A stretch of 64,000 nt of DNA from Variovorax sp. MHTC-1 (GCF_003984645.1 NZ_RWKI01000002.1:414576-478575); one strand, 5' to 3'; positions 1-8,822 are shown, counted from the first letter of the stretch. The notes: generated by a model not told the origin, from the letters alone. A program made the numbers and translations.

Positions 1-480
1 GTCGTCGTAGCGCCGCAGCCGCACCGCCTCGGCCGCGAAGGGCTGAGCCATGAAGCGCTGCGCTTCCTGCTGCGTGTGGATGCCGCCCTGCAGCTCGAGG
101 CTGCGCTTCGATGCCGGCGACAGCGTCTCCCGATAGCCCGCGTCGACGGCGCACAGGTAGCGCTTGGCATCCACGTGCAGGCGGATCGGCTCCAGCACTG
201 CGGGCGCGAACAGTCCGCGCAAGAAGGGCAGCGCGATGTACTGGTGCAGGTCGTCGCGCTGCTGCTCGGCGTGAACGGCTTCGTCCGCGCGTTCCGCTGC
301 GAGCAGGTGGCCGAGGTCGTGCAGCAGGGCCGCGACCACGGTCTCGGGGGTCTCCTGCGCTTCTTCGGCGAGCTGCGCGCACTGCAGCGCGTGCGCGAGC
401 TGGCTCACGGCTTCGCGCCCGTACTGGCGCTGGCCCTTGGTGCCCAGCAGACGAGCGATCTCTTCGACGGTCAATGCCAT
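1..480 (-). CDS. Phosphonate-associated HDIG-domain phosphohydrolase (3' end cut by window edge)
   Basis: At least 160 residues are visible from the ATG at 480; the C-terminus lies beyond base 1. The HD signature is clear, with a histidine near residue 30 and HDLGH at residues 54-58, the metal ligands of HD phosphohydrolases. Small HD proteins of this kind recur in C-P lyase and phosphonatase clusters, where their substrate is not firmly established. The gene lies 7 bp after the phnE stop, so it is probably the last gene of a phnC-phnD-phnE-HD operon. The family call is good; the reaction is unknown to me. Confidence 0.82.
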   Translation of the reverse strand, partial: MALTVEEIARLLGTKGQRQYGREAVSQLAHALQCAQLAEEAQETPETVVAALLHDLGHLLAAERADEAVHAEQQRDDLHQYIALPFLRGLFAPAVLEPIRLHVDAKRYLCAVDAGYRETLSPASKRSLELQGGIHTQQEAQRFMAQPFAAEAVRLRRYDD

Positions 481-487
481 GGAAGCT

Positions 488-1312
488 CTAGACGAGAAGC
501 TTGCGGATGCGCGCCGACACCAGGTCGATCGCGCTGACGGCGGCGACGATGATCAGCATCACCGCGCAGGTCTCCGCGTACTTGAAGCCGCGGATGATCT
601 CCCACAGCACGACGCCGATGCCGCCGGCGCCCACCATGCCCACCACGGAGGCCGAGCGCACGTTCGATTCGAAGCGGTAGAGCGCATACGAGATCCACAG
701 CGGGATCACCTGCGGGATCACGCCATAGACGATCTCGTGCAGCGCGCTCGCGCCGGTCGAGCGGATGCCTTCCACCGGCTGCGGATCGATGGCCTCCACC
801 GCTTCGGCGAAGAGCTTGGCCAGCACGCCGGTGGTGTGGACCCAGAGCGCCAGCACGCCGGCGAAGGGCCCGAGCCCGACGGCGACGACGAAGAGCATGG
901 CGAACACCATCTCGTTGATGGCGCGGCAGCCGTCCATCAGGCGCCGCATCGGCTGGTAGACCCACCACGGCACGATGTTGGCCGAGGCCAGGAGCGCCAT
1001 CGGCACGGCAGTGAGCACCGCCAGCGCGGTGCCCCACAGCGCGATCTGCAGCGTGATGACGATTTCCTCCACGTACATGCGCCACTGCGTGAAGTCGGGC
1101 GGAAAGAACTCGGCCGCGTAGGTGGCCATGTTGCCCGAGTCGCGCACGAGATCGAAGGGCCGCATGTCGGCGCCCTTCCATGAGGCCGCCAGCAGGATCA
1201 GCAGTAGCGCCCACGCGACATGCCAGGCGAAGCTGCGCTTCGGCACCGCCGCGGCGGGCAGCGGCGGGCGTGGGTTCATGAGCGAGGGTTGCATTTCAGT
1301 TGATTCCAGCAC
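488..1312 (-). CDS. phnE: Phosphonate ABC transporter permease PhnE
   Basis: This inner-membrane permease of 274 residues should form the channel for phosphonate uptake with PhnC and PhnD. Several hydrophobic segments are visible, and the cytoplasmic coupling loop typical of ABC importers ([20 protein letters not shown]) lies in the second half. Starts at 1294 or 1279 are also possible because three ATG codons cluster at the N-terminus. The gene follows phnD after a 136-bp gap that holds a two-hairpin repeat, so its expression may be set lower than that of the binding protein. Length and order match known phnCDE operons. Confidence 0.92.
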   Translation of the reverse strand: MLESTEMQPSLMNPRPPLPAAAVPKRSFAWHVAWALLLILLAASWKGADMRPFDLVRDSGNMATYAAEFFPPDFTQWRMYVEEIVITLQIALWGTALAVLTAVPMALLASANIVPWWVYQPMRRLMDGCRAINEMVFAMLFVVAVGLGPFAGVLALWVHTTGVLAKLFAEAVEAIDPQPVEGIRSTGASALHEIVYGVIPQVIPLWISYALYRFESNVRSASVVGMVGAGGIGVVLWEIIRGFKYAETCAVMLIIVAAVSAIDLVSARIRKLLV

Positions 1313-1348
1313 TGCGCATCGGTACGGCCGGCCGGCGAAGCCAGGCCT

Positions 1349-1448
1349 GTTCGGGAAACACCGCGGAACCGGCTTTGCCGGGCCGCTGGTGTTGCCCCCG
1401 GTGAGGGGGTGGCGCAGCGACTCGAAGTGCGCGAAGCTTGGGGGAGAG
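1349..1448 (-). repeat. Dispersed two-hairpin repeat, copy A (after phnD stop)
   Basis: Read on the minus strand, this stretch begins right after the phnD stop codon. It carries CTCTCCCCCAAGCTTCGCG, then the hairpin CCCCCTCACCGGGGG, then CCGGCAAAGCCGG. Nearly the same sequence follows the phnF stop (15485) and the stop of the branched-chain binding-protein gene (58933). It lies between the binding-protein and permease genes of the phosphonate importer. Such hairpins can stabilise upstream mRNA or cause partial termination; which applies here is not shown. Confidence 0.8.
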
Positions 1449-2396
1449 CTAGTTCAATGCGCTCAGCTTCTTGTCGATCTCCGCCATGCGGGTCTTCTTG
1501 TCCGAATCGCTCAACGCGGCATCGGCCTCGACCTTGGTGCGCTGGCCGAACAGGTCGAGCTGGCGGATCGGGACCAGCTGCTTGTCGCTCGATTCCTTGA
1601 AGCCCGAGAGCTTGGAGATCTTCATGATGATCTCCTTCTCGCGCGCATCGGTCTTGGCGTAGTTGTAGAAGAAGTTCTTGATCTTGGCCTTGGTCGCCTC
1701 GGGCAGATCACGGCGCATGACCAGCGGGTCGAGCGGGATCAGCGGCGAGGTCCAGACGATCTTGATCTCCTTGAACTTCTCGGGCGAGCGCTCTTTCACC
1801 TTCTCCAGGTTCTCGCTGTTGTTGGTGGCCACGTCGACCTGCTTGTTGGCCACGGCCAGCGCGTTGGTCTCGTGATTGGCGCTGCGCGTGAGCTTGAACA
1901 GCGACTTGGCATCGACCTTGTTCTGCGCGAAGGCGTAGTAGCTCGGCACCAGGAAGCCCGAGGTCGAGTTCGGGTCGCCGTTGCCGAAGCTCAAGCTCTT
2001 GCCGTTCTTCAGCACGTCGTCGAGCGTGTTGAGCGGGCTGTCCTTGTGCACGATCAGGTGCGAGTAGTAGCCCTGGGTGCCGTCGGCATTGACCATCTGC
2101 GCGAACACCTCGCCGCCGGCGCGGTCTACCGCCTCCATCGCCGACTTGTTGCCGAACCAGCCGAGATGCACCTTGTTGAAGCGCATGCCTTCGATGATGC
2201 CCGCGTAGTCCGGCGCGAAGAAGGCAGTGACCTTGAGCCCGGTCTGGCGGCTCATGTCGTCGATCAGCGGCTGCCAGTCCTGCTTGAGGTTCTGCGTCGC
2301 CTCGGTGGAGATGATGCCGAAGTTGATGTCCTGCGCGAAGGCGCCGGTCGTCATGCAAAGGCCGATAGCCAGGGCTGCACACAGTTTCTTGATCAT
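1449..2396 (-). CDS. phnD: Phosphonate ABC transporter periplasmic binding protein PhnD
   Basis: This 315-residue protein begins with a Sec signal peptide ([14 protein letters not shown], cleavage near GAFA-QD). The mature part has the features of PhnD/SsuA/TauA-type phosphonate-binding proteins, such as [13 protein letters not shown] and [15 protein letters not shown]. The start at 2396 is chosen because it gives the signal peptide; upstream in-frame codons give an arginine- and proline-rich stretch. It should capture phosphonate in the periplasm and deliver it to PhnE/PhnC. It follows phnC by 34 bp in the same operon. Confidence 0.94.
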   Translation of the reverse strand: MIKKLCAALAIGLCMTTGAFAQDINFGIISTEATQNLKQDWQPLIDDMSRQTGLKVTAFFAPDYAGIIEGMRFNKVHLGWFGNKSAMEAVDRAGGEVFAQMVNADGTQGYYSHLIVHKDSPLNTLDDVLKNGKSLSFGNGDPNSTSGFLVPSYYAFAQNKVDAKSLFKLTRSANHETNALAVANKQVDVATNNSENLEKVKERSPEKFKEIKIVWTSPLIPLDPLVMRRDLPEATKAKIKNFFYNYAKTDAREKEIIMKISKLSGFKESSDKQLVPIRQLDLFGQRTKVEADAALSDSDKKTRMAEIDKKLSALN

Positions 2397-2430
2397 GGCG
2401 GGTTCCGGGTTGGAAGGAGAAGGAAGGAAA

Positions 2431-3282
2431 TCAGGCCGCCGCCGCCCACGGCACCAGCGCGGGTTGCGGCAGCACATGCACGTTGGGGGCGTCGGCGGGA
2501 GCAGGGGACAGCAGTTCGTCGGCCGCCGCGCCATAGAGCTCGCGCAGCAGCGGCGCGGAGAGCGCAGAGGAGGGGCCGTCGTAGACCACCTCGCCCTGCT
2601 TCAGCGCGATCACGCGTGGGCAGTACTTCATCGCGATCTCGACCTGGTGCAGCGAGACGATCACGGTCGAGCGGTCTTCGCGGTTGATGCGCGCCAGGAT
2701 CTCCATCACCTTGCGCGAGGATTCGGGGTCCAGCGAGGCGATGGGCTCGTCGGCCAGCACCACTTTCGCGCCCTGCACCAGCGTGCGCGCGATCGCGGCG
2801 CGCTGCTGCTGGCCGCCCGACAGCGTGGAGGCGCGCTGCGCATGGCAATCGGCGATGCCCACGCGGGCCAGCGCGTCGAGCGCCAGCGCGCGCTCGGCGG
2901 CGGTGAAGGCGCGCGTCCAGCTGCGCCACCACGGCATGCGATGCAGCGAGCCCACGAGCACGTTCACCAGCACCGGCAGCCGCGCCACCAGGTTGAACTG
3001 CTGGAACACGAAGCCGACCTGCGCGCGCACCTTGCGGATGTCGCGGTGGATGCGCCCGCGCTGCTGCACGCAGCGGCCGTCGATCTCGATCAGCGAGTCG
3101 CTGCCGCCGTCGGCAGCCACCAGGCCCGCCACATGGCGCAGCAGCGTGGACTTGCCGGAACCCGAGGCGCCGATCAGCGCCACCATCTCGCCGCGCTGCA
3201 CGCTGATGTTGATGTCGCGCAGCGCGTGCCGGCCGTTGGCGAAATGCTTGTTGAGCTGGTGGATGCGCAGGGCGGTTTCCAT
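2431..3282 (-). CDS. phnC: Phosphonate ABC transporter ATPase PhnC
   Basis: This ABC ATPase has 283 residues. Walker [10 protein letters not shown] is at residues 38-46, the signature [15 protein letters not shown] follows, and Walker B is VVLADEP. The start [14 protein letters not shown] at 3282 matches the family; the in-frame upstream extension looks like leader sequence. It is the first gene of the phnCDE-HD operon and has a palindrome 16 bp upstream that matches the one in front of phnG, so PhnF control is likely. Its C-terminus runs into a short proline- and alanine-rich tail. Confidence 0.94.
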   Translation of the reverse strand: METALRIHQLNKHFANGRHALRDINISVQRGEMVALIGASGSGKSTLLRHVAGLVAADGGSDSLIEIDGRCVQQRGRIHRDIRKVRAQVGFVFQQFNLVARLPVLVNVLVGSLHRMPWWRSWTRAFTAAERALALDALARVGIADCHAQRASTLSGGQQQRAAIARTLVQGAKVVLADEPIASLDPESSRKVMEILARINREDRSTVIVSLHQVEIAMKYCPRVIALKQGEVVYDGPSSALSAPLLRELYGAAADELLSPAPADAPNVHVLPQPALVPWAAAA

Positions 3283-3297
3283 CGTCGAGTTCCGAAG

Positions 3298-3309
3298 TCG
3301 TCTAGACAA
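3298..3309 (-). promoter_or_regulatory. Candidate PhnF operator upstream of phnC
   Basis: The minus-strand sequence TTGTCTAGACGA contains the perfect 8-bp palindrome GTCTAGAC. It matches TTGTCTATACAA in front of phnG (14673-14684) at ten of twelve positions. PhnF-type GntR repressors are known to bind short palindromes with a TATAGAC or CTAGAC core. The site lies 16 bp before the phnC start codon, where a bound repressor would block transcription. Binding by this PhnF is inferred. Confidence 0.6.
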
Positions 3310-3390
3310 CCGGAGTCTGATCACCGGCTGTGACGGCCTCTTGACGCTTTGACGACGCCCGTGTGTCACCCGCCGCGCGGCGCGCGGCGC

Positions 3391-4143
3391 TCAATCTCCC
3401 GGCATATGGGGCGGGTGCAGCGCCACCGGCTTGGCCGACTTCTTGCGCATCCGGATGTTGAGCATTTCCACTGTCACGGAGAAGGCCATCGCGAAGTACA
3501 CGTAACCCTTGGGCACGTGATGGCCGAAGCCCTCCGCGACCAGCACCACGCCCACCACCACCAGGAAGGACAGGGCCAGCATCTTGATGGTGGGATGGTT
3601 GGAGACGAAGCGGCCGATCGGGCCGGCAAACAGCATCATGAGCCCCACCGAGGCAACCACCGCGGCGATCATGACCCGCACGTCGTCCACCATGCCGACC
3701 GCGGTGATGATCGAGTCCAGCGAGAACACCAGATCGATGAGCATGATCTGGAGGATGACGGAGGCGAAGGTGGCCCCGACCGCGCTGGGCTTCTCCTCGC
3801 CGTGGCCGCCTTCCAGCGATTGGTGAACCTCGCTCGTGCTCTTCCAGATCAGGAACAATCCGCCCAGGATCAGGATCAGGTCCCGGCCCGAGATGTCCTT
3901 CCCGAGCACCGAGAAAAGCGGTGCCACCAGGCCGACGATCCAGGCCAGCACCAACAGCAGCCCGATGCGCATGAACATGGCCATGAACAGCCCGACCCGG
4001 CGTGCGAATTCGCGCCTGGCGGGCGGCAGCTTGTCGACCAGGATCGAGATGAAGATGATGTTGTCGATACCCAGAACGAGCTCGAGCGCAGTCAAGGTCG
4101 CGAAGGCGATCCAGACTTGCGGATCGGTCAGGAGTTCAATCAT
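3391..4143 (-). CDS. TerC-family integral membrane protein
   Basis: The protein has 250 residues and seven or so hydrophobic segments, with the TerC hallmark LELVLGIDNIIFISI near residue 20 and a second acidic membrane motif, IDLVFSLDSIITAVGM. These aspartates are conserved in TerC/Alx proteins, several of which act in Mn2+ export or metal loading of exported proteins. The start at 4143 has AAGGA upstream. It is one of the non-phosphonate genes between the two phn blocks. I looked for a yybP-ykoY manganese riboswitch in its leader and saw none. Confidence 0.88.
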   Translation of the reverse strand: MIELLTDPQVWIAFATLTALELVLGIDNIIFISILVDKLPPARREFARRVGLFMAMFMRIGLLLVLAWIVGLVAPLFSVLGKDISGRDLILILGGLFLIWKSTSEVHQSLEGGHGEEKPSAVGATFASVILQIMLIDLVFSLDSIITAVGMVDDVRVMIAAVVASVGLMMLFAGPIGRFVSNHPTIKMLALSFLVVVGVVLVAEGFGHHVPKGYVYFAMAFSVTVEMLNIRMRKKSAKPVALHPPHMPGD

Positions 4144-4283
4144 TGAGATCCTTTCGGGATGGCAGGGGTGGTTGGATTGGGCGGAAGTATCTGCGCAGAA
4201 ATGCCACGGCAAGGTATGCCCCGATCGCGGCGCAGGCCATGTATCGTGAGGCGAGCGCGATCTCCGGCGCTGCGAGGCTGAGA

Positions 4284-4808
4284 ATGAATCTGTCGATCGA
4301 ACCCGTTTCCGAAGCGCATTTCGCGGGGCTGCATGCCGCGCTCGACACCGTGGCGCGCGAGAAGCGATTTCTTGCATTTACGCAGGCGCCCCCTGTGGAG
4401 CAGGCCTTCGACTTCTACCGCTCCATCATCGCCAACGGCGGCTGCCAGATGCTCGCCTTGCGGGACGGACGGGTGGCCGGCTGGTGCGACGTGCTGCCGA
4501 GCCACGGCCAGGCCCGGTCGCATGTGGGCATTCTCGGCATAGGCCTGGTTCCATCCGCGCGGCATCTGGGCATCGGCGCGAAGCTGATGCAGGCAACCAT
4601 CGCGGCGGCATGGGCGAAGGGAATGACGCGCATCGAACTCACGGTGCGCGCCGACAACACGAACGCCAAGGCCCTCTACGAACGGCTCGGCTTCGAAGTC
4701 GAAGGGCTCCTGCGCCGCGCTTTCCGGGTGGACGGCGAGTACTTCGACAGCTATTCGATGGCATTGCTGCGGCACGATTCCATGACGATGATCGAGAGCA
4801 GCCTGTAA
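4284..4808 (+). CDS. GNAT family N-acetyltransferase
   Basis: The protein has 174 residues and the acetyl-CoA-binding motif A of GNAT enzymes: GIGLVPSARHLGIGAKLM, followed by AW. Motif B-like ARADNTNAKALYERLGFEVEG variants close the fold. This pattern resembles RimJ/RimL and ribosomal or small-molecule acetyltransferases; the acceptor cannot be told. The ATG at 4284 has GAGG about 8 bases upstream; an in-frame ATG at 4239 is less well supported. The gene is divergent from terC across 140 bp. Confidence 0.85.
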   Translation: MNLSIEPVSEAHFAGLHAALDTVAREKRFLAFTQAPPVEQAFDFYRSIIANGGCQMLALRDGRVAGWCDVLPSHGQARSHVGILGIGLVPSARHLGIGAKLMQATIAAAWAKGMTRIELTVRADNTNAKALYERLGFEVEGLLRRAFRVDGEYFDSYSMALLRHDSMTMIESSL

Positions 4809-4838
4809 CTCTTTCAGCGTAGGACCGAACCGCAATTT

Positions 4839-4861
4839 GTCGGCATGCCTGCGCTGCCGAC
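4839..4861. terminator. Hairpin after the GNAT gene
   Basis: GTCGGCA and TGCCGAC form a 7-bp perfect stem around a 9-base loop, and the flanking CGTAGG (4819-4824) and CCTACG can add pairs after a bulge. It lies 30 bp after the acetyltransferase stop and before the next gene. There is no T-tract, so if it ends transcription it is not a canonical intrinsic terminator. Confidence 0.35.
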
Positions 4862-4909
4862 CCTACGATAGCACCCGGAGTCGAGTGAGAACTCCCAGGA
4901 GCTTCGGCC

Positions 4910-5161
4910 ATGAATCATTGGTCACCCGCGGACGATGCAGAAGCGCAGCAGGCGGCGCTGAGGTCCATCCTGTTCAAGCATTGGAACGCCATCAAGGCCG
5001 AAGGCATCACGGCATCTCAGCTTGTCGACTTCCTGCAGCCGCTTGCCGATCTCGACGGAATCACTGTCTCGTATATCGACGGCGACGAAGATGGCAACGA
5101 AGGCGTGTACGGCCATCGCCGCAGAGAGTCCGACGTTCAGAGTCCGCGTTCGCAGGCATAG
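4910..5161 (+). CDS. Hypothetical protein, 83 residues
   Basis: The start at 4910 has a good AGGAG site 8 bases upstream. The protein is soluble and slightly acidic, with a helical first half (AALRSILFKHWNAIKAEG) and an acidic run YIDGDEDGNEG. No family is recognised. The ribosome-binding site and plausible composition support a real small gene. It converges with the SMP-30-like gene, with a hairpin between them. Confidence 0.6.
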   Translation: MNHWSPADDAEAQQAALRSILFKHWNAIKAEGITASQLVDFLQPLADLDGITVSYIDGDEDGNEGVYGHRRRESDVQSPRSQA

Positions 5162-5177
5162 CGGCAGGCTCGCGCGC

Positions 5178-5199
5178 CTAGTCCGCTGAAGTGGACTAG
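5178..5199. terminator. Possible bidirectional terminator hairpin
   Basis: CTAGTCC and GGACTAG form a perfect 7-bp stem with an 8-base loop between two converging genes, overlapping the stop of the SMP-30-like gene. No T-tract follows on either strand, so the role is only suggested by position. Confidence 0.35.
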
Positions 5200-6430
5200 C
5201 CCGGCGCCGAACCCTGCGTCGCCGTATAGACGGCATACAGCGACTGGCTGGCCGCCATGAACAGGCGGTTGCGCTTGGGGCCGCCGAAGCAGACGTTGCC
5301 GCAGACCTCGGGCAGCCGGATGCGCCCGATGAGCCGGCCTTGCGGCGTCCACACGGTGACGCCGCTGTAGCCCACGCTGCGACCCGCATTGCTGGAGCAC
5401 CACAGGTTGCCGTCCACATCGGTGCGCACGCCATCGGGCCCGCACTTCACGCCGTCGACCATGAAGCTGCTGAAGAGCTTGCCGTTGCTGAGCCGGTTGT
5501 CCGACCCGACGTCGAACACGTACATGTCGCCCTTGCCACCGGCGATGGTGTCGCCCGGTCCCTGCCCGGTGCTGACGACGTAGAGCTTCTTGAAATCAGG
5601 CGAGAAGCACAGCCCGTTCGGGTCCGGCACCAGATCTTCACCGGCCACTTGCGTGAGCGTTCCGCTCTTGTCCAGGCGGTAGACCGCGGTCGGCAGTTCG
5701 CGCTTGTACGCGCCGATCTCCGGCGGCTGCCCGAGCTTCGGATTCAGCCGCCCGGCCTTGTTCGCGGGCCCGCCCGCGGCGTCGACCGTGCCCTCGTAGA
5801 GCTGGGCGCCGTACGGCGGATCGGTGAACCAGTAGCTGCCATCGGGATGAGGGACGATGTCGTTGGGCGAGTTGAGTCGCTTGCCGTTGAAGGTCGAGGC
5901 GAGGATGGTCACCGAACCGTCGAGCTCGTAGCGCACGACGCGCCGCGTGAGATGTTCGCAGGACAGCTGCCTCCCCTGGTAGTCGAAGGAGTTGCCGTTG
6001 CTGTTGTTGGAAGGCGCGCGGAACACGCTGACGTGGCCGTCGTCCTCGCTCCAGCGCAGCTGGCGGTTGTTCGGAATGTCGCTCCAGACCAGGAAACGGC
6101 CGACGGAATTCCATGCCGGCCCTTCGGCCCACAACGCGCCGGTCCACAGCCGCTGGATCGGCGCGTTGGGCTGGCGCAGGCCGTCGAAGGCCGGGTCGAC
6201 CGTGAGCACGTCGGGGTCGGTGAAGTAGGTGGTCGGCGCCCCGCGCCGGCTGAAGTCGCGCGGCGGCTGCGTGATGGTGCTCGGCGGCGCAGCCGGTCCG
6301 CCCGAGGTAGCTTGCGCATGCGCCCAGCGCGGCACGACGATGGCGCGCCTACCGCGGCTCCCACGCCGCGAAGAAGCTTGCGGCGTAGTACCGAACTATT
6401 CAATCTCGAGTCGAGTTTTTCTTGTGCCAT
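5196..6430 (-). CDS. SMP-30/gluconolactonase-family protein, apparent frameshift in the signal peptide
   Basis: The body from about 6335 to 5196 (379 residues) is a six-bladed propeller of the SMP-30/lactonase type, with RLNSPNDIVPHPDGSYWFTD and DPNGLCFSPDFKKLYV supplying the usual metal-site asparagine and aspartate. Members open sugar or other lactones with a divalent metal. The body alone starts at a GTG with no signal peptide. The next frame upstream, from the ATG at 6430, gives SSVLRRKLLRGVGAAVGA, a twin-arginine-like leader that would continue into AIVVPRWAHAQA if one base were added near 6342-6350. I read this as one gene with a one-base deletion or a sequence error. The alternative is a GTG start at 6335. 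Confidence 0.72.
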
Positions 6431-6719
6431 GACTCACCCCACGAAAACGATGGAAGAAGCTGGAGAACGCGAGACCGCAAAAGCCGGTCGCATGCTACGC
6501 GCTTCTCTCCGGCTGCACCAGATTGGCGAGCTCCCGATCGGTGTCGTATGCACCACGACGAACGACCCGATCGCGCGAGACTTTCATCACGCCGACGCCA
6601 GGTTTCGGCGCTCGAGGCGGCATCCGACGGCAGTTTTCAGCGACGCTTAAGGATCGGCGAAGAGACTGGTTTCACGGCAAAAGGAACAGTCCCGAGCCCA
6701 CCCAAAAGGACCGCACGCC
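6431..6719. other. Intergenic stretch with one doubtful small reading frame
   Basis: These 289 bp separate the divergent SMP-30-like gene from the next gene. A 73-codon frame (6429-6650, plus) starts MTHPTKTMEEAGERETAK, but it has no clear ribosome-binding site and becomes arginine-rich like a chance frame. I do not call it a gene. No repeat or terminator is seen. Confidence 0.4.
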
Positions 6720-7007
6720 ATGAAGCCCCCTGTCGCCCCCGAACCCCTCAACCCGTCGCAGATCGAGCTGGTGCTCGAGTTGCTCGCGCTGCGCCAGCTG
6801 GCGCCGCAGGAGACGGCCGCGAAGTTCGATCGCCTGACCCAGGTCGGCGTCTTCTCCGAAGCCCAGCAAGAGGCCATCGAGATCCTCTTCGCGCTCGATG
6901 AAGACGAGATCCCGGATGCGCTTTTCGACTTCGCGGACGACGATGCCCGAAATCTCGTGCGCGACGCGCTGCCGCACGAGGCGCGGCTCAGCTTCGTGAC
7001 ACGCTAG
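6720..7007 (+). CDS. Hypothetical protein, 95 residues, leucine-rich and acidic
   Basis: The start at 6720 follows AAAGGA by a normal distance. The protein is helical and acidic, with two similar amphipathic stretches (LNPSQIELVLELLALRQL and EAQQEAIEILFALDEDEIPD). No family is recognised, no membrane segment is present, and no cysteine occurs. Composition and the ribosome-binding site favour a real gene. A hairpin element begins 29 bp after its stop. Confidence 0.6.
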   Translation: MKPPVAPEPLNPSQIELVLELLALRQLAPQETAAKFDRLTQVGVFSEAQQEAIEILFALDEDEIPDALFDFADDDARNLVRDALPHEARLSFVTR

Positions 7008-7036
7008 GGCCTGTTAACGCTATTTGCGGGGTCGCG

Positions 7037-7134
7037 AAGGCCTGCCAGGGCGGGCCAATCAAGGCGCGCGACGCCGTGCGTGCGTCGGCACGCACAAGGA
7101 GCGCAACGCCGAGTGGCGCGCCCTGGCAGGCCTT
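7037..7134. repeat. Long imperfect palindrome, REP- or MITE-like
   Basis: The outer arms AAGGCCTGCCAGGGCG (7037-7052) and its exact complement (7119-7134) are centred on the same point as the inner arms GTGCGTGC (7076-7083) and GCACGCAC (7088-7095). The whole forms one 98-bp cruciform. It fills part of a gene-free stretch, 7008-7264, whose remainder shows no coding signal. The build is like REP/BIME or miniature inverted-repeat elements, but no second copy is in this window. Confidence 0.6.
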
Positions 7135-7264
7135 CCCTTCGGGTTGCCCAGCCAAGGGGCCGTCTGCGGCGTTGCAAATGCTCGCGATGCCTACGGGTAT
7201 CGCTGCGCTTTGCGCCTTGCGTCGCATCCCGTCTCGGGCGTCCCTCACCGCCCATTTCAATGAT

Positions 7265-7681
7265 TCAGCGGACTGGCGAGCAGACGCCGACGACGACCTT
7301 GCAAGGCTCGGTCGGCAGATGGCTCTCGCACCGGCCGGCGGCCGACTTGCCCGCAGCGCCCGCCGTCGCAGCGGTGGCCGTGCCCCATTCCCCATGGTTG
7401 CCGATCGCGAGAGCGCCGCATGAGCGATCGAAGTAGGCGCGCACCGCGCACGCGCCGGAGCGGCCTGCCGCGCGATCGCATTGGGCGCGCGCCGCAAGCT
7501 CCGCCGCGTCGCGGGACGGGTGGTTGATCGAGTAGCCATACCACCCATGCATCGACGCGATCGCGCCCCAGCTCGGGCCGTCGCCAGGGCCGGCATGGGC
7601 CGGACGCACGGCGATGCCCGCCAGGGCGCAGCACAACAGCAGCGCAGGCCAGCCGATCCCTCGGCCCTTTCTTCTCTCCAT
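7265..7681 (-). CDS. DUF4189-like secreted protein
   Basis: This 138-residue protein starts at 7681 with AGGAG 8 bases upstream and has a signal peptide ending at RPAHA. The mature part fits the DUF4189 pattern: WGAIASMHGWYGYSINHPSR, AAELAARAQC, then paired cysteines in CAVRAYFDRSCGALAIG. Four to five cysteines in the exported part suggest disulfides. The function of this family is unknown. It is divergent from the lipocalin-like gene with only 37 bp between the starts. Confidence 0.72.
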   Translation of the reverse strand: MERRKGRGIGWPALLLCCALAGIAVRPAHAGPGDGPSWGAIASMHGWYGYSINHPSRDAAELAARAQCDRAAGRSGACAVRAYFDRSCGALAIGNHGEWGTATAATAGAAGKSAAGRCESHLPTEPCKVVVGVCSPVR

Positions 7682-7718
7682 CGATATCTCCTGTACGGCT
7701 GGATATTGTGAGAGAGTC

Positions 7719-8822
7719 ATGCGCTTGAGACCCTCCCTTGCATCATTGGTTGCCGTCGTCGCGCTCATCGGCGCCGGCCTTCTCTATGTATGGACGTCCG
7801 AGCCGGCCCCGGCCATCGCGGCGCCGGGCGGGTCGCGCGACCCGAGCAGGAATGCGATCGAACGAACCGCCGCTCTCCCGCCCCTGAACCTGCCGGCCGA
7901 CGACGCTCCTCATGGCAGCGGCATGGAATGGTGGTACTACAACGGCATCCTCGACGCGAAGACAGGCGCTCGCTATGCATTCCACGTCGTGGTCTTCGTC
8001 GCCAACGGGCTGGTCAAGCACACGGTCATGCACGCGGCGCTGACCGACCTCCAGACCGGGCAGCGCTATTCCCGTCAAACGCGCACCGGCGGCGTTCCGG
8101 CGAAGAGCGTCGCCAGCGGCCTGGACTTGAGGCAGGACCGCTGGCAGGTCGCTGCATCCGGTCCATCCCATCTCGTGCGCGCTTCCCTGAACGGCGCTTC
8201 CATCGCGCTCGACCTGAGCGATTCGCGCCCGCCGGTCGCCCATCGGGCTGCCGGTTCGCAAACACCGGGGCTGCTCGATTTCGGCCAGAGCGGAATCAGC
8301 TACTACTATTCACGCCCCCGCATTGCCGCGCAGGGCGAAGTCTCCATCGGCGGAAAGGCCGTCCAGGTCAGCGGCGACGTGTGGTTCGATCACCAATGGG
8401 GCGATTTCGATGTGCTGGCCCTCGGCTGGAACTGGTTCGCCTTGCATCTGGCGGATGGCTCCGACCTGATGCTCTACGAGCTTTTCGACATGGCCGGCCG
8501 CAGGGTCATGACGGCGGGAACGGTCTCGAACGCGAGCGGCTCCGTGCCGCTGAAGCCGGACGATATCGAGTTGGTGCCCGTCCAGAGGTGGACCAGCCCG
8601 GGCACGAAGATCAGCTACCCCGTCGAATGGACCATCAAGCTTCCATCCGGCGTGCTGAACATCAAGCCCTTCCTTGCCGACAGCGAATTCGATTCGCGCG
8701 AGACCACCGCGAACATCTACTGGGAGGGCGCCGTCAAGGTGACGGGGAGCGCCACCGGCCAGGGGTTTCTCGAGCTGAGCGGGTATGACCGCGTGCGCGC
8801 GACGCAGGCCGCTCGCAAATGA
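7719..8822 (+). CDS. CrtC/AttH-like lipocalin-domain protein
   Basis: The protein has 367 residues with one N-terminal membrane or signal segment (LASLVAVVALIGAGLLYVW). Two hallmarks of the carotenoid 1,2-hydratase/AttH fold are seen: GMEWWYYNGILDAKTGARY and VWFDHQWGDFD, followed by WNWFALHLADGSDLMLYE. In phototrophs the family hydrates carotenoids; in other bacteria members are secreted lipocalin-like proteins of unclear function, often next to an AttEFG-type ABC exporter that is not present here. The ATG at 7719 is chosen because it begins the signal segment. No carotenoid gene is near, so a carotenoid role is not supported. Confidence 0.78.
   Translation: MRLRPSLASLVAVVALIGAGLLYVWTSEPAPAIAAPGGSRDPSRNAIERTAALPPLNLPADDAPHGSGMEWWYYNGILDAKTGARYAFHVVVFVANGLVKHTVMHAALTDLQTGQRYSRQTRTGGVPAKSVASGLDLRQDRWQVAASGPSHLVRASLNGASIALDLSDSRPPVAHRAAGSQTPGLLDFGQSGISYYYSRPRIAAQGEVSIGGKAVQVSGDVWFDHQWGDFDVLALGWNWFALHLADGSDLMLYELFDMAGRRVMTAGTVSNASGSVPLKPDDIELVPVQRWTSPGTKISYPVEWTIKLPSGVLNIKPFLADSEFDSRETTANIYWEGAVKVTGSATGQGFLELSGYDRVRATQAARK

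Noticed and set aside
483..494. TCTAGA-containing sequence like the PhnF operator at the phnE/HD junction
   Set aside because: It is in the phnE coding end, lacks the second half-site, and lies inside an operon.
4144..4283. Possible yybP-ykoY manganese riboswitch before terC
   Set aside because: I looked for the conserved paired loops and did not see them; only AAGGA and unstructured leader are apparent.
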